From NCBI GenBank assembly GCA_037043015.1, contig CM073323.1, forward strand, positions 23,464,758 through 23,528,757: DNA of 64,000 nt, written 5' to 3'. The notes under the pieces are model-generated. The model did not search any database, was not told the origin of the DNA, and saw only the letters and a list, made by a program, of their open reading frames with translations. This document shows, piece by piece, positions 35,014 through 46,605 of this stretch (positions within the stretch are counted from its first letter, which is position 1; every line of letters begins with the position of its first letter). The stretch is from Bryum argenteum. Its lineage: Eukaryota; Streptophyta; Bryopsida; Bryales; Bryaceae. A program made the position numbers and the translations under genes.

Positions 35014-36336
35014 TTTGTCTTTTTCACTCCAGCTCTCTCTACGGTGACCTCCAGACGGCCATATCTATATCTGTTGACAATACAGATTATTTGATTCTGA
35101 GAAATCTTGTTTTTCAACTGTCTAATTAATTAGTTTATCCACCAATTTTTGTCATGTTTCACCATGTGGATCTCAAGATATATTGAGTCAAAGAGTCACA
35201 GCATGTCAATTTATGGTCGTTTGGAGCAATACGGGTTAAGAATGTATAAGGGAAGGATGAGTTATGTCTTTTTAATCATCTTATGAAATGGTGATGATAA
35301 GGTTCCGAGAAAGTGGACAATCAGAGTATTGTATACTTTTAGTAGGATTGCCTTCATTTGGAAGGGTGGTTACTTACATTGAAGTTTGTTGTATATGGCC
35401 ATAAAAATATCTTATAGCAATTTTTCCTTGTGCAACTACCATTATTGATTTTCTTTCTTTGATTTTTGTGTTCTTTCTATTTTTGACTTCCTTGTTTGTC
35501 ATTTTCTACAATGAATTCAATCGAACAAGTTTTCTTTGAATCACAATGTTGTCTATGAACAATTGGATTGCGTGTCTTGATGTCTATGTTATCAACTATT
35601 AGCTCTAGGTTGTTGAAGTTAAAACAAAACTAGAAGGTGATTCAAATCAATCCATTGAAGGTTGATGAAGAACGTTGAATTTCTATCCTGAGTTAATTTT
35701 AACTTAACATGTTATAAAATAGCTACATCAACTTTGATGACCAAAATAAGCCTGATGAATGCACCTCATAAAAGGAGATGAAAAGAAATATCTCGCAAAA
35801 GTAAAGTGTTGGTTTGCATCAAGATAACGTGAAAACCAAGCCCTGAGACTTGGTCTAACAATGACATCTTTCTACAGAGACATCCGCTACGGCATCACAA
35901 TACCTCACATCTCAACTTTTCCTACAGAAAACGTAACTTGAAGATGTACTTAAAGATCCAAAGATGGACCCCAGTACCTAACAAATTACAATGCATCCAA
36001 CAAAACAGAACCTTCCGCAAATTTCATGGTGAGCAAAGTACATATCAGGAACAGAAACATCAACAGAGCATAGCAGCACATGCACATTGACAGTAGAAAC
36101 GATCACCACTAACTGCAATCAGTCGCTTCTCAAGCAATTTGCATGAATTGCGGCACCGGCTCAAAAGTCGAAGAGAAAGGAGATATGTGTGTATATTTCA
36201 CAGGAAACTTCAAAACTGTCCATTCGACAGTACAAGCTAACAACCACATTCCGAGAATGCTCAAAAACGTTTCTCATGTTTATGTACCGTTCATATGTAC
36301 TAGACCACGATTCACTTGTATATACTGTACACAGAC
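35014..36336. other. Intergenic / ZIP2 downstream region
   Basis: AT-rich DNA without a recognisable gene. The last few hundred bases before 36337 are probably the ZIP2 3' UTR. Confidence 0.45.
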
Positions 36337-37489
36337 TTAGTCCCAGATGAGGACGACTCCGGCGACGATGGAACCAAAGAGGACAGCCAGCCACCGGAAA
36401 ACAGCTTGCTCACGATGAAGAAGCTTGTGATTATCCCAAGCCAGCAGATGGTTGATCACCACGTAAATGAACACACCTGTGCCGATGCCCATGAACACGG
36501 CGAAAATCCAGTCCCCGACAATGCCATACTCTGTAGTATTGATCAGAATACCAATAGCCACGCCCACAGACGTGGAGATGGCGAATGCGAATCCGGAAAG
36601 GATTGTGTTGAGCAGCTGCCGGGGTGACGCCAAACGAAGCACTACCACGCCGAGACCTAGGGCGAGAATGAACTTGTGTAGTCCCACCATCCACATCTGC
36701 CTCCATGTCTCATCCACATATGCTGCAATCCCAAACTCAAACCATCTCAAAACGCAAAACTCAAACGATTCCAAAACTGAAACAATCTGAAAAAAAGAGT
36801 GCACAATCTGAGCGTGTAAATGCTCACCTGATACGCCAATTGCAAGCCCATCGAATACTGAATGGAAGCACAGCACCAATGTGAGCAACAACGTGTCGAA
36901 AAGCGTCATCGTTCTCAGAATTGCTGCCTTCGTTTCAGGACCTGCACACAAGATTGGAACGGATCATGTCCTGGAATCTCAAAAAACGTGCAACAATGAA
37001 AAGAGAATGGAGTATGAGGTTACCTTCGGTGGCACTTTCGAGGTCATCTTTGCTGAGCTGCTGGAAGGCGCGGTGGTGGTAGGTGCGATGGACAAGCACA
37101 TCAGCAAGCATGGTAAGCAAGTAACCGATCATGGTGAACCCGGCGGTGAAGGAGTAAGCCTGATGTGGAAGCAGGTGCTTGAACGTCAAGTCGGAGTCCG
37201 AGAGGAAGTGCATCAGTGCGGATGTGAGGAAGACTCCGCCAGCGAATTGGGTTCCCAGTAGCAAGAACGAGTTGCTCTTGCGGAAGAAGTAAGGAATTGC
37301 ACTTCCAAAGAATGCCACAGCAAAGACGATGACCAGGGAGACAACCTTGGCTCGCACCAAGGAAGACCGTCTCAAATTCACTCCTGTATCCGAGCCCTCA
37401 ACAGCATGCTCGGCATGTGCTGAGCAAAGCTCCACCAACGCCAGCAACAACAACAACACCGAAAGACATGCCTTCCCAGCACGCGCCAT
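36337..37489 (-). CDS. ZIP-family divalent metal transporter 2
   Basis: Exons complement(37024..37489), complement(36828..36941) and complement(36337..36722) give 966 nt, 321 residues. Signal-like N-terminus LSVLLLLLALVELCSAHAEH; TM1-3; TM4 with LCFHSVFDGLAIGV and TM5 with LHKFILALGLGVVVLRLA carry the ZIP metal-binding His residues; C-terminus WLAVLFGSIVAGVVLIWD. The middle exon is exactly 114 bp and both intron phases match ZIP1, so the two are a duplicated pair. They differ in the variable loop (HRTYHHRAFQQL here, [12 protein letters not shown] in ZIP1). It is head-to-head with the DnaJ gene, about 0.7 kb apart. Confidence 0.93.
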
Positions 37490-38223
37490 CGCTCACCTCA
37501 CTTCTGCAAGCACCTCACTTCCTGTCAATGCAGCAAAAAGCACCTTACTATTGTCAATTCCAACAAAAAGCACCACACTTCTGTCAATTGCAAGAATAAA
37601 AGCATCGAAACCGAGCTTCTGTCAATTGCAACAAAAAAGAATCGATACCGAGCTATGACTACTGGCACCCTGTTTTCAGGAGATGCGCTGATTCCTTTCG
37701 TGCTGGTCCCACTTACAATGGATCCAATGCCGTGCGAGATTGTCGACAATGAAGTTCCCGGGGCACCACGTCCAGAAGCTGAGGTACTGTATCCACTCAT
37801 GAACATTGGCAAGGCTGGATAAGACGGGAAGAAGGTACGCAATATACAGCGGAATGAGCTCTAAAGACATCTTGCCGAACGCGAGCAACGAACTAGGGTA
37901 TGGTAATGGTAGGAGCAGCAGACGGGCTTAAGTGTTACTCAACAGTCAGTGGAAGTGCAGTGAAGAAGAGAGTGACAACAACGCCATAGCTGAAACCCCA
38001 GTTTAGCAACGAACAAGTCTCTTCTTCATCCAAACCTTTTTCTTTCTATCCACGGCTCCCCTACACCTTTTTCGCTTCTGCGCTTTAGGTTTAGTCCGAT
38101 CATCTCCTCACACTCTATGCACGTGAGTGAACTCCTCACTTCTGGGTTTTAGGTACATGAATTGATTGCAATTGGAGATTAGGGTAAGCTTGGAATGTGG
38201 TAGTGGGTGAAGAGTTAGTGGCC
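37490..38223. promoter_or_regulatory. Bidirectional promoter region of ZIP2 and DnaJ, with leader repeats
   Basis: The two genes diverge from here. The ZIP2 leader (37500-37640) contains about four degenerate copies of a 30-bp unit with core CTGTCAATTGCAACAAAAAG. DnaJ could start at an in-frame Met at 38197 ([14 protein letters not shown]) or at 38224. The latter has the better Kozak-like context (GGCCATGGCG) and was used. No iron- or light-responsive element could be assigned with confidence. Confidence 0.5.
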
Positions 38224-41200
38224 ATGGCGGTGGTGGTGCCGTCGACGTCTTATGGGGCGGCAGTGAATGTACCGGCCCGGCTGAATGTGAAGGTGAAGAA
38301 GGGCTTGCGATGTGGGTTTTTGGTTGGAGAGAGAGCTACTTTTGCAGCTGGCGAAGTGAAATGGTCGTCGTCGTCTTCGTCTTCTGCGAAGCGGAAACGG
38401 AGGAACAGAGCGTGTGTGTGCATGGCTGCTGATTACTACTCCACTCTCGGCATTGCTAGGAATGCTAGCAAGTCCGAAATCAAGGCCGCGTATCGAAAAC
38501 TCGCCCGCAAGGTCGGTGTATTTTTCAAATTCTGCACATTCTCTAATCCGATCCTCGCAAACCCTGAGATTCGTTGTCAATGAGGCGAGGAATGAGAGCA
38601 GGCAGCATTTTAAGCATTACGAGATTATTAAAAGAAGCTCCCTACACTTCGGGGAGAATTAGGGTTTTGAACTTCCTTAATCGCACATTTTGAGCTCCAG
38701 AAAGGAAGCCCTTGATATCAATCACTTCAGGTAGGTCCGGATTGATACTTGTGAACAGCAGCACCGAATCCAATTCGTATGCTATGGTTTAGTGGTTTCC
38801 AATTTGATAGAAGGTGATTGTGTACGAGGACCAACTTGAGAAATGAGTTGCTCTTTCTCACACATTCGCTCGCATTCTGAGCTCCAGAAGAGAAGCCCTT
38901 GATCGCATTCATTTTAATAGTTCCGGATTGGTACTTGTGAATAGCAGCATTAAACTTCTCATACCCTATTGCCTGGTGGCTTCAAATTTGACTGAAGGTG
39001 AGTGTTTACATAGACGATCCATGCTCTGAGGTTCTTACTTCTTTCTTCGCACATCCCCTCGATCTCCGAGCTCCGGAAAGGAAGCTTTTGATCGCAATCA
39101 CTTCAGTAGGTCTGAGTTGATACATGTGATCAGCAGCACTGAATCCATCTCATGTCCTCTTGTTTCGTGGTTCATAATCACCTGAAGGTGAAGTATGTAC
39201 ATAGACCAACTTGAGCAAGTTGTAAGAAATGAGTTGCGTTCTTCACACATCCGCTCGCACTCTGAGCTGCGCTTGATAGAAATCACTTCAGTAGGTCAAG
39301 ATTGTTACATGTGAATTATCAGCACTGGAGGTGAGTGTGTTCATAGACCAACTTAAGGACGTTGTGAGTTGCTTTCGTGTGCAGTACCATCCGGATGTCA
39401 ACAAGGAAGAGGGTGCAGAGGAAAAGTTCAAGGAGATTGCCAATGCCTACGAGGTACGCTTTCACGAGCGTCAAAATTGCTCATTCCAACGCAACATGGA
39501 GATTGATGTATTCTCTTGTGAGGGAAAGAAGAATGTTCTTGACGTGCCTTCGGTTGTAGGTTCTGTCAGATGATGAGAAGAGGCCATTGTATGATCAATA
39601 TGGGGAAGCTGCATTCAAGGGAGGAGCTTCTAGTGGTGCTGGAGCTTACGGGGTACAGCACTCAAGCCAGTAGAATCTTCAATTTGCAAACATGTTACTC
39701 GGATGGCTCTAACATGATTCGTTTCATTTTTTTGTAGACGAATCCATTTGACCTTTTTGAGTCATTCTTTGGAGGCGGCATGGGCGGTATGGGTTTTAAT
39801 ACGCAGCAACGCTCTAGATCCATGCAGGGTGACGACATTCGGTGAGCCTTATCACGAAGTCTTTGATGCTTCAAAGCAGAATATGCTTGGACGGAAGAAT
39901 GACTCAGTTTTTCGTGCTACAGATATGATATGACTTTAGACTTTAAGGAGGCGATATTTGGTACAGAGAAAGAGTTTGAAGCCGCACATTTAGAAACATG
40001 CAGTACGTGCTCAGGAAGTGGTGCTAAGTCAGGCAGTAGCAGAAAAGGTTGCCAGACTTGTGGCGGTGTAGGACAAGTCGTTCAATCATCACAAACTCCG
40101 TTCGGAACTTTCTCTCAGGTAAAAACACTGTGTTCCAGATTATGAATGCAAGCTTCAGACAAGAAACTGTTATCTGATAGTTTTATACTAAAGCTACCTC
40201 ATTGTTGCCCAATTAGATATTTAATTGGGATCTTGGCTCATCTTGAACTGCCATGTCTGCAGGTCTCCACTTGTCCAAAATGCGGTGGGGAGGGACAAGT
40301 GGTAGCTGAGTATTGTAGGAAATGTGGTGGAGACGGAAGAGTGCGGGTGAAAAAGAATATAAAAGTCAAGATTCCTGTAGGTGTTAACAATGGGAGCACT
40401 CTCCGTGTTCGTGGAGAGGGTGATGCAGGCCCCAGAGGGTACCTCTCTATTACCACCTTCTTGCTTCTAATATCACGTAAAAGGAAACGATAGTCTTCTC
40501 ATTATAGATACTTCCATAAGCCCAGGGTCATGTGATGCAATCCATAGAAGCTTTCATGGCTGTGGAACTAACTGCATATGCATCAGAGGTTTGACTGACG
40601 TGCACGATTTTCCTGATTTATTGGCACTTTGTCGTTGTCTTGCTCCTGCAGGGGTCCACCAGGAGATTTATATGTATTTTTGAGTGTGAAGGAAATGCCT
40701 GGGATAGTAAGGGAAGGGAACAATCTCTTCTCGAACGTAAATATTGATTATACGGATGCTATACTTGGCACAGTTGCTCAGGTAGCTAACTCTATTCTGA
40801 GCTCACCTAGTGATATGCATATCTCAGTGACGTCCATATGCTACCGAGATTTTTCTTTAACTTGTTGATTGGTTCTGCATGCTTACAGGTGCAAACCGTG
40901 GAGGGTGAGAAGCAGCTTGAGGTGCCTGCGGGAACTCAACCCGATGAGACGTTGATGCTTCCCAAGTTGGGATCTCCCAAACTGAACAAGCCAACATCCC
41001 GCGGCGACCACTACTTTACAGTGAAGGTCAAGATACCGACACGGTTAAGGTAATGCACTCTGATCTCTATAACTCTTAACTCTCTCCAATGAAATTCTCT
41101 ACTGTTCTAACAGTCAGCAAGCACTTTTTTTTTTTGTTAAGAATTCCAGTATGCTACGAATCATAAATACATTATCTCAGTAAATCAACATGTAAGAATG

Positions 41201-41473
41201 TGTGCATAGCTCAGAAGGTATGAAGATTCGGTAAACCTCACTTTCACTGAGAATATAGGGATGTTCCGTGCGTGCAGTGACGCGGAGCGTGAGCTGGTGG
41301 AGCAACTGGGGGAGCTGCGAAATAGCCCCAAGGGAGGAGGGCGCGGAGGGAAAGTGCGAGATGCTGCAACCAGCAAGCCTACTCAGCGTAAGAAGAGCTC
41401 GGCTGCGAAAGCCAAACAAAAGAACAAAACCCCTCCTAGTCCGGGCTTTGCTGGATCATCCGGCTTTGGGTAG
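38224..41473 (+). CDS. DJA6: Chloroplast type-I DnaJ (DJA5/DJA6-like) co-chaperone
   Basis: Nine exons (38224-38511, 39385-39453, 39560-39652, 39738-39841, 39923-40118, 40263-40438, 40652-40781, 40889-41049, 41278-41473) splice to 1413 nt, 470 residues. A Ser-rich transit peptide precedes the J domain, which opens [20 protein letters not shown] and carries the HPD motif in [10 protein letters not shown] across intron 1. A G/F-rich linker ([16 protein letters not shown]) follows. The zinc-finger region has four CxxCxGxG repeats ([32 protein letters not shown]). The substrate-binding domains include [12 protein letters not shown] and [13 protein letters not shown]. The order matches Arabidopsis DJA5/DJA6, stromal proteins that bind iron through these Cys residues and pass it to the SUF Fe-S assembly complex. 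The gene looks fully functional. The symbol is assigned by resemblance; DJA5 and DJA6 cannot be told apart here. Confidence 0.92.
38690..39330 (+). repeat. Four-unit tandem repeat (about 187 bp) inside DnaJ intron 1
   Basis: Units start near 38693, 38879, 39068 and 39260. Each contains GAGCTCCRGAAAGGAAGC, then GATCGCAATCACTTCAGTAG, then a GATACTTGTGAACAGCAGCA-like element, then TAGACCAACTTGAG. Similarity between units is roughly 75-85% by eye. The array makes up most of the 873-bp intron, which is much longer than the gene's other introns (about 75-230 bp). Confidence 0.8.
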
Positions 41474-41526
41474 CCTTTCCATTTGCCCGCCCGGGAGACA
41501 GTGTTTGATTTAGAGAGTCCTTGCAG

Positions 41527-42577
41527 GGCTACTGTGCAGAACTGGTATTCTGGAGACACGGAAGGGAAGGAGGAATCTACAACTTCGTGACGAAGCGTGG
41601 CTTGTTTGATGGTGCGAAATCGAAGATCTCATGGACTCAGGTGGAGATTGGGTCGGCTATTACATGGAAGTACCCCAGCGTTGTGTTGAAGGGTGATAAC
41701 TCTATCGGAGAGTTTTACTGTGTTGCTCTGACGAACAATAGACAATAGGCTGATACGGGGACGAAGATGATTCACGTTGGCAAGAACACCCGTAGCCGTA
41801 ATGTGTCCAAAGGAATTTCGGTTGGCCGATCTGTTAACTGCTACCGAGGCCTTGTTCAGGTTTGCCCCTCCCTATCTTTTTTCATGGATTGTCCTTCACC
41901 ATCACGTGGTCTAAAGGCCAATGAGTTTTGTGTCGAGCGTTGTATTTTTCTCTATTTCAAATTGCACATTTTATAGAAATCCCTTCGAGCATCAATTTAA
42001 TATGTTTTTGTTCAATATGATCTAACGAACGGTCAAGCTTATTCTTAGCATACAACCAATACAGGCGACTATCTTGAAGGAAATATCGTCCTTTACCACC
42101 ACATGATTTTAAGCTTAATCACATCTTCTGTAGGCCCAATGAGCTATGTATCGAGCGTCATATTTTTTCTATTTCAGATTCGAAGGTCACAGGATTCCCA
42201 TACGGCATTTATCTATTGTAATTTAACTTTTTGTTCAACTAATAGTCAAGCTTATTTCTTAGCTTACACGAAAATATGAAAATTTGGTGTATGAATTAGT
42301 ATGCATGTGACTCTTCAGAATGAAAATCCGTCCGTGTTGAACACAGTCTCATGAAACTCCTGGAAGCTGATACTTCATTATTTTATCATTCGGTTGTTGC
42401 TTCCATTATGGTTGTGAATGTCATTACGTTGCGCTGAATCTGTTTTGTAAGTTGAAAGCTCTTCAGCTGTAGCTCGTTAGGGTTGGAAAACTCTCTGTTG
42501 ATTCGATTGTTACTGTGTCAATGCAGGTTCAACCCTCGGCTCACAACGCAAGAAACTTCTCACAATGTGACTCGATG
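41527..42577 (+). pseudogene. SUFB: SufB gene fragment directly behind DnaJ, broken
   Basis: Exon 41527-41859 encodes [60 protein letters not shown] and [18 protein letters not shown], ending GLVQ. After an intron, exon 42527-42577 continues VQPSAHNARNFSQCDSM and is cut by the Merlin element. It resumes at 46606-46650 (LIGDQAGANTYPYIT) and 46727-46873. This is the middle and C-terminal part of plastid SufB, the scaffold on which SufBCD builds Fe-S clusters. Defects: no 5' half (the first exon abuts the DnaJ 3' end, 54 bp after its stop); a one-base deletion near 41570; an in-frame TAG at 41746 where homologues have Gln; a 4-kb transposon in an exon. It cannot encode a working SufB. Confidence 0.88.
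42569..42577 (+). repeat. 9-bp target-site duplication of the Merlin element (left)
   Basis: GACTCGATG at 42569-42577 is repeated at 46597-46605, directly flanking the transposon. Without the element and one copy, the SufB codons for CDSMLIGD are restored, which fixes the insertion boundaries exactly. Confidence 0.92.
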
Positions 42578-45500
42578 GGTAGACTGTAGTATCGACGACC
42601 TCCAGGCCATTGCCGGAGACTTCACCGGGTGACCCTTTTGGAGCGGATGAGGGACATGCTCGATGGAAGATGAAGGGTACTGAACGTCGATGAAGGAAGA
42701 GCCTCGCTGGAAGGAAGGAGTCTCGACGGACGATGCAGCATCCAGCATCGGAGTCCAATCTGACCCTGCCACCTCTGCACCTCTCCTATTTTAGCAAAAA
42801 GAAGCTTGTGTCCTCGGAACGCTTCACATGTTTTATAATGTTTTATAATTGGATAAACTGTTACTTTAACCCTTTATGGTCCCTATTCAAGATTGTTTTC
42901 AAAGATTTGTTATAAAATGGTCCATGAATCACGAAAATGGACTTGATATACAAATCAAATTTGTAGATGTCAATGTGAAGATAACATCTGTACGGTTAAT
43001 TTCGTCATAATCATTGTTATTATTTTAAAAATAATTTTTCAAGCTTCTCTTAAAATTCAATTCAAAATCCAAAATTAACATAAAAAAATATTAAAATATT
43101 GTTATGAAATTAGAATAACATGCACTACAAGATGGGATAGTTTGCATTATTTGATCCTACATGTTATGAATAATCATATATTTAAGATCTCACTTTTTGA
43201 ACTAGGAATGAAACTTGACCTAAAGCTCTATGGAGGCTTGGTAGTGAGATAGGATCACCGAAAGAGAAATTGTAACTTATTTAGACTTTTTAATCAATTC
43301 AAATGAAGTGGTGAAATGGTTCATCAATAAATTCTAAAAGTACTTAAATGTTTGCTATTGTGGCTTGCGAAAAGGCAATATGAAGTTCAATGTGGCTAAA
43401 TACATTTGTCACCCCTTGAAAGGATTTTGTGTTCAAACATTTGTCAACTCTTGAAAGGGCAACATTTGTCAACTCTTGAAAGGGCAACATTTGTCAACTC
43501 TTGAATGGACAACATTTGTCAACTCTTGAAAGGATTTGCCCTTATACCTTGTTAATAGTCAATGTATAAGCCTCCAAGCAAGTTCCATGTCTAAATTGTC
43601 ATGTCCAGACGGACAGACACACAAAAAACACCCTTCTTCCTTACAATTATTTGAAATTTGTATTTGTAGCAAAACCTTTGAAATACAAAAGCAATAAGTA
43701 TGTAATTTTTTTAATTGAATTAATACATATTCTTTGAAGCAATTTGATGACTACAAATAACCAATTTTTAAAAGAGTGATATATAATGTGGACATCGGCT
43801 ATGTAATATTGATGCATTAGTCCTATGAATTTTTATCATTCCATCACCTTCATACGGTTTATATTAGAAAATAAAATTGTTAATTATCCCCAACCCATTT
43901 ATCTATTTTTCTACAACTTTTCAAAGTTTCGGTGGTTTTAAATACTTGCAAGTAAAACCCAGCCTATAGACCCGTATGTCCTATGATTTATTTTTCGTTT
44001 CCATAATTTTAACAAGGTAAAATTTGCTTGTTAAATATTTTAAATTATTTCTTGTCCCCTCTTTTGTATTTTTCCTCTATTATTTAAAGTTTTGGTCACT
44101 TGACCACTTCAAGTAATTCGGGAAAAATAGATCCCATTTTCCTAAAATAATTTTGATGATCCCATACTTTTGTAAGGTCCATAAGAGCTAGTCCAAATGT
44201 CAAAACATCTTTTTTTAGTCTTTCAAAACTCCTCAAAAATCGGAATCGACCATAAAATGGTTGGTTGAGCTCTTACGGGGTTAACTGGCCGTTATTGCCA
44301 CTTTAAACCCTTAAGCATACACTTAAGGGTACATGTCTGTGATTAGTTTTTAAAAACTTTAGTGTCTAAACTTCTTTTTTTTATGCACAAATATTATTAT
44401 TTCTAAATATAATTTAAGCCAATCATAATTATCAATTTTCAATCAAGGTTTAAAAACATAAAATTCACAAACTTGACAACTTCTATTTCTTGAACTTAAA
44501 AGTTGAATATAAAACATTCAATTTCTAAATTATAATCAAATTTGCTTTGTAATTTTATTTTTGAAAATAATAAACACTTATTGAATGATGAATTTTTTCC
44601 TCATATTAGGAAGTTATGATCGTCCACTTTATTAGGTCGAGGTATTTGGATTTAAAATTTCTTATTTATATTTATATATGTGAAGAATGATATTTCCAAT
44701 CATTCCCTAATTTGAACTTCCAACATCATTTTTTTTACATAATTGGACAAAAAAATAAGATTGAAGGTTAACAATGTTAAGTCATTTTTTTAATTTATTA
44801 AACCGGACCAAGGATAGGATGATATTGTACAATATGTTCTATTAAAGTGAAAAATGCACTACCAACATTTTGAACATACTTTCGTCGCCATAGATATTCT
44901 GCAAAATAACTATTATAATGTTTCTTTACTGTACCATATTGCGGTAAAGAACGTTTTACTGCACTCCATGTTCCTTCGATGGTATTAGTATGCGCTCCCG
45001 TATTTGGATCACGAAAATGTAAGGAGTGATTCACCGTTTCGTGCGAATAGCCTAAATAACACAAGCGCTCCCTGTTATAACCACGCCAACAATCGCTAAT
45101 AATAGTACTTCCGGGTTCGACAAATTTTACAATTATTTCTTCTAATGTTTCCGCCGTTCGATTAGGGACACATGTTAAAAAAACATTATCCGATCCACGT
45201 TCGACACCTCCAAAAACCCATTGTCCTTCTACTCGCCTACCACGATTATACTTCCTTTTTCCAAACTTACTTTCATCAATCTCCACTATTTTTCCTTCAC
45301 CTCCAATTCTATCCACATCTTCATCATTTATTAATGATAAACAAATTTCTCTACAATAATTATACCAATCTACGGTTGTATGAGAATCTCCAATGTTACC
45401 ATGGACAAGAGCTACCATTTGACTCGTTTTAGTAGCCCAACAATACATTAGAGTAAGTGCTTGTTGAAGGGTTAACTTGGATTTCTCAAAAATGTCCCCG

Positions 45501-46596
45501 TTCTTGCATTTTTTTTTTCTACAACCAACCCGTCCACATCTCCATATAAAACCATCTAACCTCCTTCTCTCTCTTACTTTACCCATAACCATACCACAAG
45601 CTTCACAATCCATCCTAATCGGAAGTAGTTGCAAATCCCGAGCAAAAGCAATACAAGATTCCAAATTCTTAGTTCTCTCTCAGAACTCGTGCATTGTAAT
45701 TGTGGCCATTTTTTAATTTTTTCTATATAGTGTGAGGTTTGGGTTAGGAACAAAAAAAAAAAAAAAAGTTATACACAAAAAAACAAAAAAATACAAGAGG
45801 GAAAATAATTATATATAACTTAATTAAATCTACAAATTTAGTTACTTTACAATCCACTAAATATTTTTTTAGAGAATTAAAAGTACAAATAATTAAAGCA
45901 AAATATTAGTAAAAAGAAAAAACAAAATAATAAAAAGAACCAACAATTCAACAATGAACAACCAACAATTTTTCAAACCGCTATGCGCACGAACAAGTGT
46001 AAGGAGCAATTATTTGCGATGAAAGAGCAAGGTTAGATCTAGCAAAACTAAACAAGAAAAATGTGGATTGTGAAGGAGTGCCCGAGTTTGCCAAATGTGT
46101 CCAAAGCGCGATGCCAAGTGTTGACACTGTCTCGGTAGCGGAGTTGCGGCGCCTCTCGATAGTAGGTTTCGGCACGATCTCGTGAGAAGCTTGACTTTGT
46201 CGATCGATGAGATCACCGCGCCGCGCCCTATGGTGCTCTGACTCCCGATGTGCTTAGCTAATCTCTTGTTTATCACTAAAAACATGAGTGAGAGACAATT
46301 GTCAACAAAGAATGAGAATAGACAGAAAGAGGTCGGAATGCTATGCTACCTGATCTGTAGAAGTAGAAATTTATATAAATCAGATTGACCGTTATAGAAC
46401 GGTTAGAAACGGCTCTCCGAAGTCTCGACGTTCTCCATTGACGAAAAGTGAATGACTGGAGAAAAACAAAAATGAATGTCTCTTCACAATACAAAGCATC
46501 CATTCGATTTTCATCATCGAACATCCTTGCGAATGGGGTCACCCGACGCTCCTCCGGTGATAGAAGGAGGAGGTCGCTTCTGCTACATGTGTCCCT
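42578..46596 (-). mobile_element. Merlin/IS1595-like DNA transposon, right-arm copy, complete
   Basis: A 4,019-bp element in a SufB exon, bounded by the 9-bp duplication GACTCGATG. Ends GGTAGACTGTAGTATCGACG and (inward from 46596) AGGGACACATGTAGCAGAAG share CGACCTCC and CGGGTGACCC blocks. Merlin elements are known for 8-9-bp target duplications and an IS1016/IS1595-type transposase, and both hold here. A GC-rich about 200-bp segment at each end borders an AT-rich core, which may mean captured host sequence near the termini. The element carries one gene (transposase, minus strand). Confidence 0.85.
44798..45709 (-). CDS. Merlin-like transposase, right copy
   Basis: Open from an internal Met at 45664 to the stop at 44798 (288 residues). 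The natural start is at 45709, but a local change at a CAG (CGAGTTCTGAGAG against CGAGTTTACAGAG) puts a stop in the first codons. It has the zinc ribbon (CEACGMVMG, CGRVGCRKKK), DDE residues in VEIDESKFGKRK, ISDCWRGY and TNTIEGTWSAVK, and the C-terminal HYNSYFAEYLWRRKYVQNVG missing from the left copy's main frame. A few residues after CRKKK (CKNGD here, SARTGT in the left copy) differ because of a homopolymer shift. Together the two copies define one uninterrupted protein, so the element may have been active recently. Confidence 0.92.
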
Positions 46597-46605
46597 GACT
46601 CGATG

